Made by a program: the position numbers and the translations under genes
Part shown: positions 15,391-22,500 of the stretch, one piece after another
Layout: each line of letters opens with the position of its first letter
Position numbering within the stretch: the first letter of the stretch is position 1
The notes under the pieces: model-generated
The model's database searches: none
Seen by the model: only the letters and a program-made list of their open reading frames with translations
What the model was told of the DNA's origin: nothing
Assembly (NCBI GenBank): GCA_013287375.1
Contig: JABDDX010000018.1
Coordinates: 1-36,009, forward strand
Direction: 5' to 3'
Length of the DNA: 36,009 nt
Origin: Bacteroidota bacterium
Lineage (GTDB): Bacteria; Bacteroidota; Bacteroidia; Sphingobacteriales; Sphingobacteriaceae

Positions 15391-16581
15391 ATGAAAACCA
15401 TAGATCAAATAAGTTTTGCCGGAAAACATGCCCTTATCCGTGTGGATTTTAACGTTCCTTTGGATAAGGACTATAATATTACCGACGATAACCGTATGAC
15501 GGCTGCCCTGCCTACCATCAAAAAAATATTAAATGATGGTGGTGCGGTAATACTGATGTCGCACTTAGGTCGCCCAAAAGGTGGCCCTGAGGAAAAATAT
15601 TCATTGAAGCATCTGGTGCCTCATTTGTCTGATCTGTTGGGTCAGCAGGTAGAGTTTGCCAATGATTGCATTGGCGCAGAGGCTATTGAAAAAGCAAAAA
15701 AACTAACTAAAGGCGAAGTGCTTTTGTTAGAGAACCTGCGTTTTTATCCAGAAGAAGAAAAAGGCGATGTTGACTTCGCTAAAAAATTAGCTGCTCTGGG
15801 CGATGTTTATGTGAATGATGCCTTTGGTACCGCTCACCGTGCACACGCTTCAACAGCGGTTATAGCGCAATTTTTCCCTGATGCCAAATACTTTGGTTAC
15901 CTAATGGCTGGTGAACTTGCCAACGCTGAAAAAATATTAAACAATGCCCCTAAGCCTTTTACGGCAATTATGGGCGGTTCAAAAGTATCTGATAAAATTG
16001 AACTGATAGAAAAACTGCTTGATAAGGTGGATAACCTGATTATTGGTGGTGGTATGGCTTACACATTTGCTAAAGCAGATGGTGGCAATATAGGTACTTC
16101 ACTGGTTGAAGCCGATAAACTGGAACTGGCGCTAAGCCTTAGACAAAAAGCGAAAGAAAAGGGTGTAAACCTGTTGCTTCCGGTTGATAATATTACGGCT
16201 GATGCTTTTTCAAATGATGCAAATACCGGCTTGGCCAAAACAGGCGAAATACCTGATGGTTGGATGGGCCTGGATATTGGTCCTGAGACAATTAAGATTT
16301 TTAGTAAAGTAATCGAAGAATCGAAAACCATTTTATGGAACGGCCCGATGGGGGTATTTGAAATGGAGAAATTTCTGATTGGTACCAAAGCCGTTGCTGA
16401 GGCAGTTGCCAAGGCTACCGAAAATGGCGCTTTTTCATTAATAGGCGGTGGTGATTCAGCTGCAGCGGTTGCTAAGTTTGGTATGACTGATGAAGTTAGC
16501 TACGTATCAACAGGTGGTGGCGCATTGCTGGAATACATGGAAGGCAAAGAATTACCGGGCGTAAAAGCAATCAACGAATAA
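15391..16581 (+). CDS. pgk: Phosphoglycerate kinase
   Basis: A 396-residue cytoplasmic monomeric kinase that transfers phosphate from 1,3-bisphosphoglycerate to ADP. N-domain substrate motifs are clear: RVDFNVPLD (17-25), [31 protein letters not shown]. The C-domain nucleotide site includes [25 protein letters not shown] and [13 protein letters not shown], ending with [19 protein letters not shown]. Length is standard. It stands alone between intergenic regions, with a strong hairpin-plus-T-run terminator after it. Confidence 0.98.
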   Translation: MKTIDQISFAGKHALIRVDFNVPLDKDYNITDDNRMTAALPTIKKILNDGGAVILMSHLGRPKGGPEEKYSLKHLVPHLSDLLGQQVEFANDCIGAEAIEKAKKLTKGEVLLLENLRFYPEEEKGDVDFAKKLAALGDVYVNDAFGTAHRAHASTAVIAQFFPDAKYFGYLMAGELANAEKILNNAPKPFTAIMGGSKVSDKIELIEKLLDKVDNLIIGGGMAYTFAKADGGNIGTSLVEADKLELALSLRQKAKEKGVNLLLPVDNITADAFSNDANTGLAKTGEIPDGWMGLDIGPETIKIFSKVIEESKTILWNGPMGVFEMEKFLIGTKAVAEAVAKATENGAFSLIGGGDSAAAVAKFGMTDEVSYVSTGGGALLEYMEGKELPGVKAINE

Positions 16582-16599
16582 TAAGCCATTTCTCCGTTT

Positions 16600-16652
16600 C
16601 GTCATTGCGAGCGAAGCGTGGTAATCTCCGATTTAAAGGTCGGAATAATGCA
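16600..16652. repeat. TCATTGCGAGCGAAGCG-type intergenic repeat
   Basis: CGTCATTGCGAGCGAAGCGT followed by GGTAATCTCCGATTTAAAGG and TCGGA. The core GTCATTGCGAGCGAAGCG is a widely seen dispersed repeat in Bacteroidota and some other genomes (from memory). Only one arm is present here, with a short TCCGA/TCGGA hairpin. Confidence 0.6.
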
Positions 16653-16657
16653 TAATG

Positions 16658-16693
16658 AAAAGGTACTGACTCAACATTGTCAGTGCCTTTTTT
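16658..16693 (+). terminator. Rho-independent terminator after pgk
   Basis: GGTACTGAC (16662-16670) pairs with GTCAGTGCC (16679-16687) with one G-T pair and an 8-base loop, preceded by AAAA and followed by six T. This is a textbook intrinsic terminator for pgk. Confidence 0.88.
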
Positions 16694-16811
16694 ACTTTTA
16701 TCCCGTATATTAGTAATCCCCACGGCATAACCGCTGCCGTTATATTATGCGGTAACCAATTACATTCAACCTGTTAATTTAAAATTTCTGTAATTCTAAT
16801 GCAGACATTGC

Positions 16812-16819
16812 TACTTTTA
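16812..16819 (+). promoter_or_regulatory. Possible promoter -7 motif for the CocE-type gene
   Basis: TACTTTTA, one base off TAnnTTTG, ends 18 bases before the ATG at 16838. Confidence 0.4.
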
Positions 16820-16837
16820 CATTTTAACTGACTGCCC

Positions 16838-18712
16838 ATGAAAAAATTGCTTATCGCTATCGGCTTTATGCTTCTAGCTACTTTCTCTTTTGCACAACAA
16901 CCCCAAGCTCCGGATGCCGAATACATAAAGGCAAATTACACCAAATACGAATATCAAATACCCATGCGCGACGGCAAAAAGCTGTTTACATCGGTTTATG
17001 TTCCTAAAGATCAATCAAGAATGTATCCCATCATGATGGATCGTACCTGTTATAGTGTTGCGCCTTATGGGGTTGATAAATATAAAACAGCCATCGGCCC
17101 ATCTTCATTATTCACGCACGACGGATTTATATTTGTTTATCAGGATGTGCGTGGTCGTTTCATGAGCGAAGGTATATTTCGCGAAATGACTCCCGAATTA
17201 GAGAATCACAAAACCAATAAAGATGTTGACGAGGGTACCGATACTTACGATACCATCAACTGGCTCATCAAAAACATACCCAACAACAATGGCAAAGTTG
17301 GGGTGTGGGGAATTTCTTATCCCGGTTTTTACACCACTACATCTTTGTTAAGCCGTCATCCGGCATTAATTGCGGCATCGCCGCAGGCACCGATTGCCGA
17401 TTTGTATCGTGATGATGCCTTCCACAATGGTGCATTTATGCTGGTAGCTAATTTTGGTTTTTATCCATTCTTTACAAACAGACAGGACGATAAACCAACA
17501 CAAGGCAGGGGCTTTAGCGTAGATTTCGGCACAAAAGATGGTTACGAGTATTATCTGAAAATGGGATCGGTTAAGCATACCACTGATATTTATTTAAAAA
17601 ACTATAAAGACACCGTTCGCCTATGGCAGGAAATGCTGGATCATCCGAATTACGATCAGCATTGGAAAGATCGTAATGTACTGACTCACTTGCATGATAT
17701 TAAGACCGCTGTATTGGTTACCGGTGGCTGGTACGATGCCGAGGATCTATACGGTGCGATAAACACTTACAAAACATTAGTTAAGGATAACCCAACCACG
17801 CCAATTTATTTCGCGATGGGCCCATGGGTGCATGGTGGCTGGTCGCGCGGCCCCGGCGATCATTTAGGTGATATTGAATTTGGTGGTGCGCAAGGTCTTT
17901 ATTATCGCGAAAAGATCGAGTTCGCATTCTTCAGTCATTATTTAAAAGGAACAGATACCGATATTCCAAAAGTATCCACTTTCGAAACTGGCAAAAACGA
18001 ATGGAAAACCTACAAGGTTTGGCCTCCAAAAGATGTCGAAGATAAAAACCTATATTTCCTGCCGGGAGGAAAATTATCCTTCACAGCCCCAACTAATACA
18101 GGAGATTACAGCGATACATACGTATCAGATCCAAATAAGCCAGTGCCATTCATCAGCGATATTACCGATGATATGAAACGCGAATACATGACCGCAGATC
18201 AACGTTTTGCATCTCGCCGACCGGATGTGTTAACCTACGAAACCGATGTACTGGATAAGGACGTAACACTTGCGGGCAACATTATCGCAAATCTAAAAGT
18301 ATCAACTACAGGCACCGATGCTGATTGGGTGGTTAAAGTAATTGATGTTTATCCTGATTCAGCTCAAAATAATAAGTTCACCGCACCAAATACTTTCATG
18401 TCTAACTATGAGCAAATGGTACGTAGCGAGGCCATGCGCGGTAAATACCGTAATGGTTTTGATAAACCAGAACCCTTCATTCCCGGCAAAATAACCCCGG
18501 TAAATTTTGAATTGCAGGATGTACTGCATACCTTCAAAAAAGGGCACCGCATTATGGTACAGGTACAAAGCACCTGGTTCCCGCTCATCGACCGCAATCC
18601 GCAGGTTTTTGAAAATATCATGAAGGCAAAGGATACTGATTTTAAAAAGGCCACAAATAAAATTTATACTTCAAAAGAGCATCCGAGTTATTTGAAGGTT
18701 AGGGTGATGTAA
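16838..18712 (+). CDS. CocE/NonD-type hydrolase (X-Pro dipeptidyl-peptidase S15 family), secreted
   Basis: A 624-residue serine hydrolase with a signal peptide (1-19, ending SFA-Q), so it acts in the periplasm or outside. The alpha/beta-hydrolase triad is readable: nucleophile Ser160 (VWGISYPGF), Asp300 (GGWYDAEDLYG) and His332 (GPWVHGGWSR). After about residue 420 comes the jelly-roll C-terminal domain of the PepX_C/CocE type (LAGNIIANLKVSTTGTDADWVVKVIDVYP...). Members cleave X-Pro dipeptides, cocaine esters, glutaryl or alpha-amino-acid esters. The presence of GxSYxG and PW-HGG motifs resembles alpha-amino acid ester hydrolases, but substrate is not certain. Monocistronic, followed by a large hairpin. 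Confidence 0.92.
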   Translation: MKKLLIAIGFMLLATFSFAQQPQAPDAEYIKANYTKYEYQIPMRDGKKLFTSVYVPKDQSRMYPIMMDRTCYSVAPYGVDKYKTAIGPSSLFTHDGFIFVYQDVRGRFMSEGIFREMTPELENHKTNKDVDEGTDTYDTINWLIKNIPNNNGKVGVWGISYPGFYTTTSLLSRHPALIAASPQAPIADLYRDDAFHNGAFMLVANFGFYPFFTNRQDDKPTQGRGFSVDFGTKDGYEYYLKMGSVKHTTDIYLKNYKDTVRLWQEMLDHPNYDQHWKDRNVLTHLHDIKTAVLVTGGWYDAEDLYGAINTYKTLVKDNPTTPIYFAMGPWVHGGWSRGPGDHLGDIEFGGAQGLYYREKIEFAFFSHYLKGTDTDIPKVSTFETGKNEWKTYKVWPPKDVEDKNLYFLPGGKLSFTAPTNTGDYSDTYVSDPNKPVPFISDITDDMKREYMTADQRFASRRPDVLTYETDVLDKDVTLAGNIIANLKVSTTGTDADWVVKVIDVYPDSAQNNKFTAPNTFMSNYEQMVRSEAMRGKYRNGFDKPEPFIPGKITPVNFELQDVLHTFKKGHRIMVQVQSTWFPLIDRNPQVFENIMKAKDTDFKKATNKIYTSKEHPSYLKVRVM

Positions 18713-18741
18713 ATAATTTCAGATGAATCTTTTAAAAAGTG

Positions 18742-18819
18742 GGGTGTCATGCTGAGCGTAGTCGAAGTATGTGGGCAGGCCTTTACGCAAATGCTTCGAC
18801 TACGCTCAGCATGACACCC
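18742..18819. repeat. 26-base perfect inverted repeat (TCATGCTGAGCGTAGTCGAAG type)
   Basis: Arms 18742-18767 and 18794-18819 are exact inverse copies around a 26-base loop; the core is GTCATGCTGAGCGTAGTCGA. This core is a common dispersed hairpin in Bacteroidota (from memory). Here it probably also ends the transcript of the hydrolase gene, although no T-run follows directly. Confidence 0.85.
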
Positions 18820-18862
18820 ATTTTATATTCCGAACACTAAGAGCACTGTTACTAAAAATATC

Positions 18863-18892
18863 TAACGCCATTGTTGGTGTTATCACCAACAA
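18863..18892. repeat. Hairpin repeat, copy 1 (left of DUF1801 gene)
   Basis: TTGTTGGTG/CACCAACAA stem with a four-base loop, preceded by TAACGCCA. It is 28/30 identical, in the same orientation, to the copy at 19265-19294 on the far side of the DUF1801 gene. Confidence 0.8.
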
Positions 18893-18908
18893 CACTTATT
18901 ATTACAAT

Positions 18909-19263
18909 ATGCTCCGCGAAATAGACACCTTTTTTGATAACAAAGAAGAGCCGGTAAAAGGGTGTTTATTATTTTTAAGAGACTACATTCAAAATTCAAA
19001 AGCAAAACCCCCACATTACAGAAGTATGGAAATACAAAATGCCTTTCTATTGCTGCAAAGGCAAAATGGTTTGCTACTTATGGGTTCACAAAAAGAATGG
19101 TTTGCCTTATCTCGGTATTGTTAATGGAAACAGGATTAGCCATCCCGAACTAATTATCGAAAATAGGTCGAGGATGAAAATTCTACTGATCGATCCAACA
19201 CAGGATCTACCTATCGAAACCATCAATGCAATCTTAAAAACCGCTATCGGGCTTTGTAATTAG
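18909..19263 (+). pseudogene. DUF1801 protein, frameshifted
   Basis: The ATG at 18909 opens a DUF1801-like frame (LREIDTFFDNKEEPVKGCLLFLRDYI, residues 2-27). The rest of the domain (EVWKYKMPFYCCKGKMVCYL, then WVHKKNGLPYLGIVNGNRI, HPELIIENRSRMK... to TAG at 19261) is in another frame. Removing one C from the run CCCCC at 19008-19012 joins both parts into one 117-residue protein with the full family pattern. It is therefore a single gene with a one-base insertion in a homopolymer: a real pseudogene, a phase-variable tract, or a sequencing error. DUF1801 proteins are small cytoplasmic proteins without firm function. It lies between two copies of the same hairpin repeat. Confidence 0.78.
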
Positions 19264-19264
19264 T

Positions 19265-19294
19265 TAGCGCCATTGTTGGTGTTGTCACCAACAA
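19265..19294. repeat. Hairpin repeat, copy 2 (right of DUF1801 gene)
   Basis: Same 30-base unit as 18863-18892 with two A-to-G changes, both outside the stem pairing. It starts two bases after the DUF1801 stop and ends 24 bases from the stop of the convergent thioredoxin-like gene, so it may also end both transcripts. Confidence 0.8.
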
Positions 19295-19318
19295 TATTTA
19301 CCCCGATAGATTGATAGC

Positions 19319-19885
19319 TTAATTAGCGTTGGTACTGGCAGGCTTATTTTTCAGGAAACGATTTTTAATCACAGCCAATTGCTCATCATTAAGTTTTGAT
19401 GATGATTTTAGCAGACTTGTAAAATAAGCCACTTCATCAGCTTCAGCAGGGCAGCCTACATTATCTTTGGCGGTTCCAACGCTGCTACCTACCGGTGGTT
19501 TGTACGAGTTGCCAAAAGCCTTGCCGCTTGGGTCTAATATTACCCAAAAAGGTATACCGCCATTGGGGTCACCGTTAAAGCTTTTCATCACATCAGTACC
19601 ACCTGGATTTTCAAGGTTTTGTTTGCCCGGGCGTTCTAAAATATCCAGGTAAACAATAATGTAATTATCATTAAACAACTTTTGGCAGTCAGGATCATTA
19701 ATAGAAGCTTCCATCTTTTTGCACCAGCCGCACCACGAGGCATGGAACATCAGGATTACATTTTTATGTTCACTTTGCGCTTTTGCATAAGCCGCATTTA
19801 ATACAGTGGTCGAAGAGTCGGGGGCGCTTTGTGCAAAGCTTCCAAAGCTTAATAGCACCAGCAGTAAAGTAAATAATGTTTTCAT
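19319..19885 (-). CDS. Secreted thioredoxin-like protein
   Basis: A 188-residue protein with a signal peptide (1-18, ending SFA-Q). The thioredoxin fold is marked by NVILMFHASWCGWCKKME with the redox pair C52-G-W-C55, then NDNYIIVYLDILE and the cis-Pro-containing strand GIPFWVILDPSGKAFG. A C-terminal helical tail (about 145-188) is extra. The CGWCKKM motif is typical of Bacteroidota periplasmic thioredoxins of the thioredoxin_7 type, which reduce or isomerise disulfides in the envelope. Convergent with the broken DUF1801 gene and divergent from the membrane protein gene. Confidence 0.9.
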   Translation of the reverse strand: MKTLFTLLLVLLSFGSFAQSAPDSSTTVLNAAYAKAQSEHKNVILMFHASWCGWCKKMEASINDPDCQKLFNDNYIIVYLDILERPGKQNLENPGGTDVMKSFNGDPNGGIPFWVILDPSGKAFGNSYKPPVGSSVGTAKDNVGCPAEADEVAYFTSLLKSSSKLNDEQLAVIKNRFLKNKPASTNAN

Positions 19886-20008
19886 GGGTCAATCTATTAT
19901 GTAAAAATACATTTATCGCCGGTAATCGCAATACTTATTAGGTATAAATCTGAAAACAATTCCTGTTGCTGTGTAGTTATTCAAATGCTTAAGAAAAGCA
20001 ATTAATAC

Positions 20009-20455
20009 ATGGCTCAGGTATCAAGTTCGGTAAAAAAAATGCATTTCGTTGAGATCGTGCTCATCCTTTCGGTAGTGGTGGCAACCATTGTAAGGTATGC
20101 GTTCGGTTTTCAGTCATTCTTTTTTCTGGAGATATTCTGCATTTTGCTGGCGCTATTATATTTTCCATTCGGGTTTTACTTTATCGGTAAACCAACTGAT
20201 AATTACAGCAATACTATTTCAATTGTACTAGGTTTTATCTACGCTTTAGGGGTGATGACTATCCTGGTAAGCGAAGTAAATATTGATAGTTACCGTTATC
20301 CGCTCATTGCCGATTTCTTTATTTTGGCTGCTGTAGTTGGCTATTTACTTTACACGCTTCGTTCCTCCAAATTTCCCCGGGTTTATATTAATGCTCAATT
20401 AATTAGGGTTGCTTTCATTGTGTTTGTTGGTCTTTTTATCCTGATCGCTAAATAA
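20009..20455 (+). CDS. Hypothetical integral membrane protein
   Basis: A 148-residue protein with about five hydrophobic helices (roughly 12-28, 36-59, 69-87, 97-116, 130-147) joined by short loops, so an inner-membrane protein. No catalytic or transport motif was recognised. It precedes the dcw cluster but is separated from mraZ by 269 bases in which, apart from the MraZ boxes and promoter at the right end, nothing was recognised. Function unknown. Confidence 0.75.
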   Translation: MAQVSSSVKKMHFVEIVLILSVVVATIVRYAFGFQSFFFLEIFCILLALLYFPFGFYFIGKPTDNYSNTISIVLGFIYALGVMTILVSEVNIDSYRYPLIADFFILAAVVGYLLYTLRSSKFPRVYINAQLIRVAFIVFVGLFILIAK

Positions 20456-20662
20456 CACCCCATTTTTTGAGCAATAATTTCAGGCCTTCCCAACTTATGG
20501 GCGTTTACTATTCGCTTAAATAAACTTATACGCCTGTAACTAACATATTGCCGCCAATTATTTCCGCAAAACCTGCAGGCGAACCGGCTTATACCCAGTT
20601 GTTTCAGTCTGAAAATCAAAAAATAAGCTATAGCCAAAAATGTTGAAAACTTTTGGTGTTTC

Positions 20663-20682
20663 AAAGTGGTAGAAAGTGGTAA
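20663..20682 (+). promoter_or_regulatory. MraZ-box tandem repeats
   Basis: AAAGTGGTAG (20663-20672) and AAAGTGGTAA (20673-20682) are exact tandem decamers, with a degenerate third copy (AAGTATTTAC) following. They match the AAAGTG(K)-N3 repeats known as MraZ-binding sites upstream of mraZ in mycoplasmas. They lie where a -33 element would be for the box at 20690, which fits autorepression. Confidence 0.75.
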
Positions 20683-20689
20683 AAGTATT

Positions 20690-20697
20690 TACTTTTA
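20690..20697 (+). promoter_or_regulatory. Possible promoter -7 motif of the dcw operon
   Basis: TACTTTTA, one base off TAnnTTTG, lies directly after the MraZ boxes and 27 bases before the mraZ ATG. Confidence 0.5.
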
Positions 20698-20724
20698 CAT
20701 AACAATTAATGCTATAGTCAGCTA

Positions 20725-21198
20725 ATGTCGTATTTGACCGGAGAATTTGAATGTAAATTGGATCCTAAATCAAGGATGATGATTCCCTCTGGCCTCAAGA
20801 AAAAACTTCCTGAGGTAGAAACAGAAGGGTTGGTCATTAACCGTGGTTTTGGTGCCAAAAAGCATTTGGTAATTTTCACAAAGTCGCAATGGGACAAAAA
20901 ACTGGACGAACTTAGCAAACTTAACGAATACGAAGAAGATAATATTAAGGTGATTCGTTATTTCACCCGTGGCGCTACCGAGTTAAGTCCGGATGCTGCC
21001 GGGCGTGTATTGTTGCCAAAATTCCTATTGGAATACGCTGGTATTAAAAACGATATAATACTTACTTGTTTGATCAATAAGATCGAGGTTTGGGATTCGT
21101 CGACTTATAACGAGATGATGGACGAGGAGCCGGATAACTTTGGCCCGTTAATGCAAAAAGTATTGGGTAATAACAAAGCAGGAGGGAAGGATGAGTAA
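20725..21198 (+). CDS. mraZ: MraZ transcriptional regulator
   Basis: A 157-residue DNA-binding protein and first gene of the division/cell-wall cluster. Two AbrB-like halves are visible: EFECKLDPKSRMMIPSGLKK (about 7-26) and ELSPDAAGRVLLPKFLLEYAGI (about 90-111), each with the conserved D-x-x-x/R motif. MraZ forms rings and represses its own operon by binding tandem boxes upstream, which are present at 20663-20682. The gene overlaps rsmH by eight bases, and the last codons contain a GGAGG that may serve as its ribosome site. Confidence 0.95.
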   Translation: MSYLTGEFECKLDPKSRMMIPSGLKKKLPEVETEGLVINRGFGAKKHLVIFTKSQWDKKLDELSKLNEYEEDNIKVIRYFTRGATELSPDAAGRVLLPKFLLEYAGIKNDIILTCLINKIEVWDSSTYNEMMDEEPDNFGPLMQKVLGNNKAGGKDE

Positions 21199-22096
21199 CA
21201 CTTACCATACTCCTGTAATGCTTGCCGAATGTATTGAAGGTTTAAATATTAAACCAAACGGTACTTATATAGATGTAACCTTTGGTGGTGGTGGGCACTC
21301 ACGCGAGATCATGAAGAATTTGGGAGAAGATGGCCAATTGTTGGCTTTCGATCAGGATGTGGATGCGCAGCAGAATATTATTGCTGATGATCGTTTTACC
21401 TTTATTGATCAAAACTTTCGTTACATAAAAAACTTCAGCCGTTTGCATGGCGCTGTTCCGGTTGATGGTATTTTGGCTGATCTGGGTGTTTCATCTTATC
21501 AGTTTGATCAGGCCGAACGCGGTTTCTCCATCCGTTTTGATGCGGAGTTGGATATGCGTATGAATCAGGCATCAGGCATTAGTGCTAAGGGTGTTGTAAA
21601 TACTTATTCTGAGGCTGATTTGCACAGAATTTTCGGTGTTTATGGTGAAATAAAAAACGCGAAATCATTGGCCAATACCATTGTAATGGCTCGCTTGGTT
21701 GCGCCGATAGTTACCATTGCTGATCTGAAAAATGCCATCTCGGCACGTATCCCGAAAGGAAAAGAAAATAAATATCTGGCGCAGGTTTTTCAGGCCTTGC
21801 GCATCGAGGTTAACCAGGAGCTGGAAGCGTTGAAAGATTTCCTGATCCAGTCGGCTGATATTTTGGTATCTGGCGGCAGGTTGGTAGTAATGTCTTATCA
21901 TTCGTTAGAAGACAGACTGGTAAAAAACTTTATCGCCAAAGGCAAGTTCAGCGGCGAAGTAGAGAAAGATTTTTTTGGTAATGATCAAAAGCCTTTGGAT
22001 GCGGTAAGTCGCGGTGCGATTACGGCATCCGAAGAGGAAATAAAATTGAATAACAGGGCACGGAGCGCGAAATTAAGGATAGCTGTAAAAAAATGA
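21191..22096 (+). CDS. rsmH: RsmH, 16S rRNA C1402 N4-methyltransferase
   Basis: A 301-residue SAM-dependent enzyme (formerly MraW) that methylates N4 of C1402 in 16S rRNA. The N-terminus YHTPVMLAECIEGL, the SAM loop DVTFGGGGHSREIM (about 29-42), DGILADLGVSSYQFDQAERGFS, and the C-terminal VMSYHSLEDRLVKNF with NNRARSAKLRI are all family marks. A GGAGG lies seven bases before the ATG. It overlaps mraZ by eight bases and ftsL by four (ATGA), so the block is probably translationally coupled. Confidence 0.97.
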   Translation: MSNTYHTPVMLAECIEGLNIKPNGTYIDVTFGGGGHSREIMKNLGEDGQLLAFDQDVDAQQNIIADDRFTFIDQNFRYIKNFSRLHGAVPVDGILADLGVSSYQFDQAERGFSIRFDAELDMRMNQASGISAKGVVNTYSEADLHRIFGVYGEIKNAKSLANTIVMARLVAPIVTIADLKNAISARIPKGKENKYLAQVFQALRIEVNQELEALKDFLIQSADILVSGGRLVVMSYHSLEDRLVKNFIAKGKFSGEVEKDFFGNDQKPLDAVSRGAITASEEEIKLNNRARSAKLRIAVKK

Positions 22097-22500
22097 CCAA
22101 TCGTTTACGCACAGAAATTCAGGAAGAGGTAGAAGCCGAAAAAAAGTTGGTTGTTGAGGAAAAGACTGTAAAAGAAATTCCCGATAACTTTTTAACGCAG
22201 TTTCTAACCAAAGGATTTATTACAACTGAGGCTGCTACCAAAGCGTTGCCTTTTGTGTTGTATGTGGCCTTGCTGGGTATGGTGTATATCGGCAATCGTC
22301 ATTTGGCTGAGAAAAATATCCGCGATATTGATAAGCTTACTAAAGAAGTAAAAGAATTAAGTTGGGATTATAAATCAACCAAAGCTGATCTGGCATTTAA
22401 AAGCACTTTAACCGAGGTTGAGAAACGCGCGGATACTTTAGGTATCAAAACATCTATGCAGCCACCGCAAAAGATAACAGTGAAGGAGGATGCGCAATGA
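22093..22500 (+). CDS. ftsL: FtsL-like division protein
   Basis: A 135-residue bitopic membrane protein in the ftsL position. A cytoplasmic acidic/basic N-terminus (1-50) is followed by one membrane helix (ALPFVLYVALLGMVYIG, about 52-69), then a periplasmic coiled coil (EKNIRDIDKLTKEVKELSWDYKSTKADL...) with heptad repeats. FtsL sequences are poorly conserved; the assignment rests on topology and position between rsmH and ftsI. FtsL joins FtsQ and FtsB-like proteins to activate septal synthesis. It overlaps both neighbours by four bases. Confidence 0.85.
   Translation: MTNRLRTEIQEEVEAEKKLVVEEKTVKEIPDNFLTQFLTKGFITTEAATKALPFVLYVALLGMVYIGNRHLAEKNIRDIDKLTKEVKELSWDYKSTKADLAFKSTLTEVEKRADTLGIKTSMQPPQKITVKEDAQ

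Noticed and set aside
18771-18908. Upstream extension of the DUF1801 frame to 18771
   Set aside because: It would be translated through two hairpin repeats; the family N-terminus matches the ATG at 18909.
19000-19015. Programmed ribosomal frameshift in the DUF1801 gene
   Set aside because: No slippery heptamer plus structure was seen; one extra base in a C-run is better explained by mutation, phase variation or sequencing error.
20395-20664. 89-codon minus-strand frame in the gap before mraZ
   Set aside because: Overlaps the membrane protein gene and lacks any domain or plausible start context.
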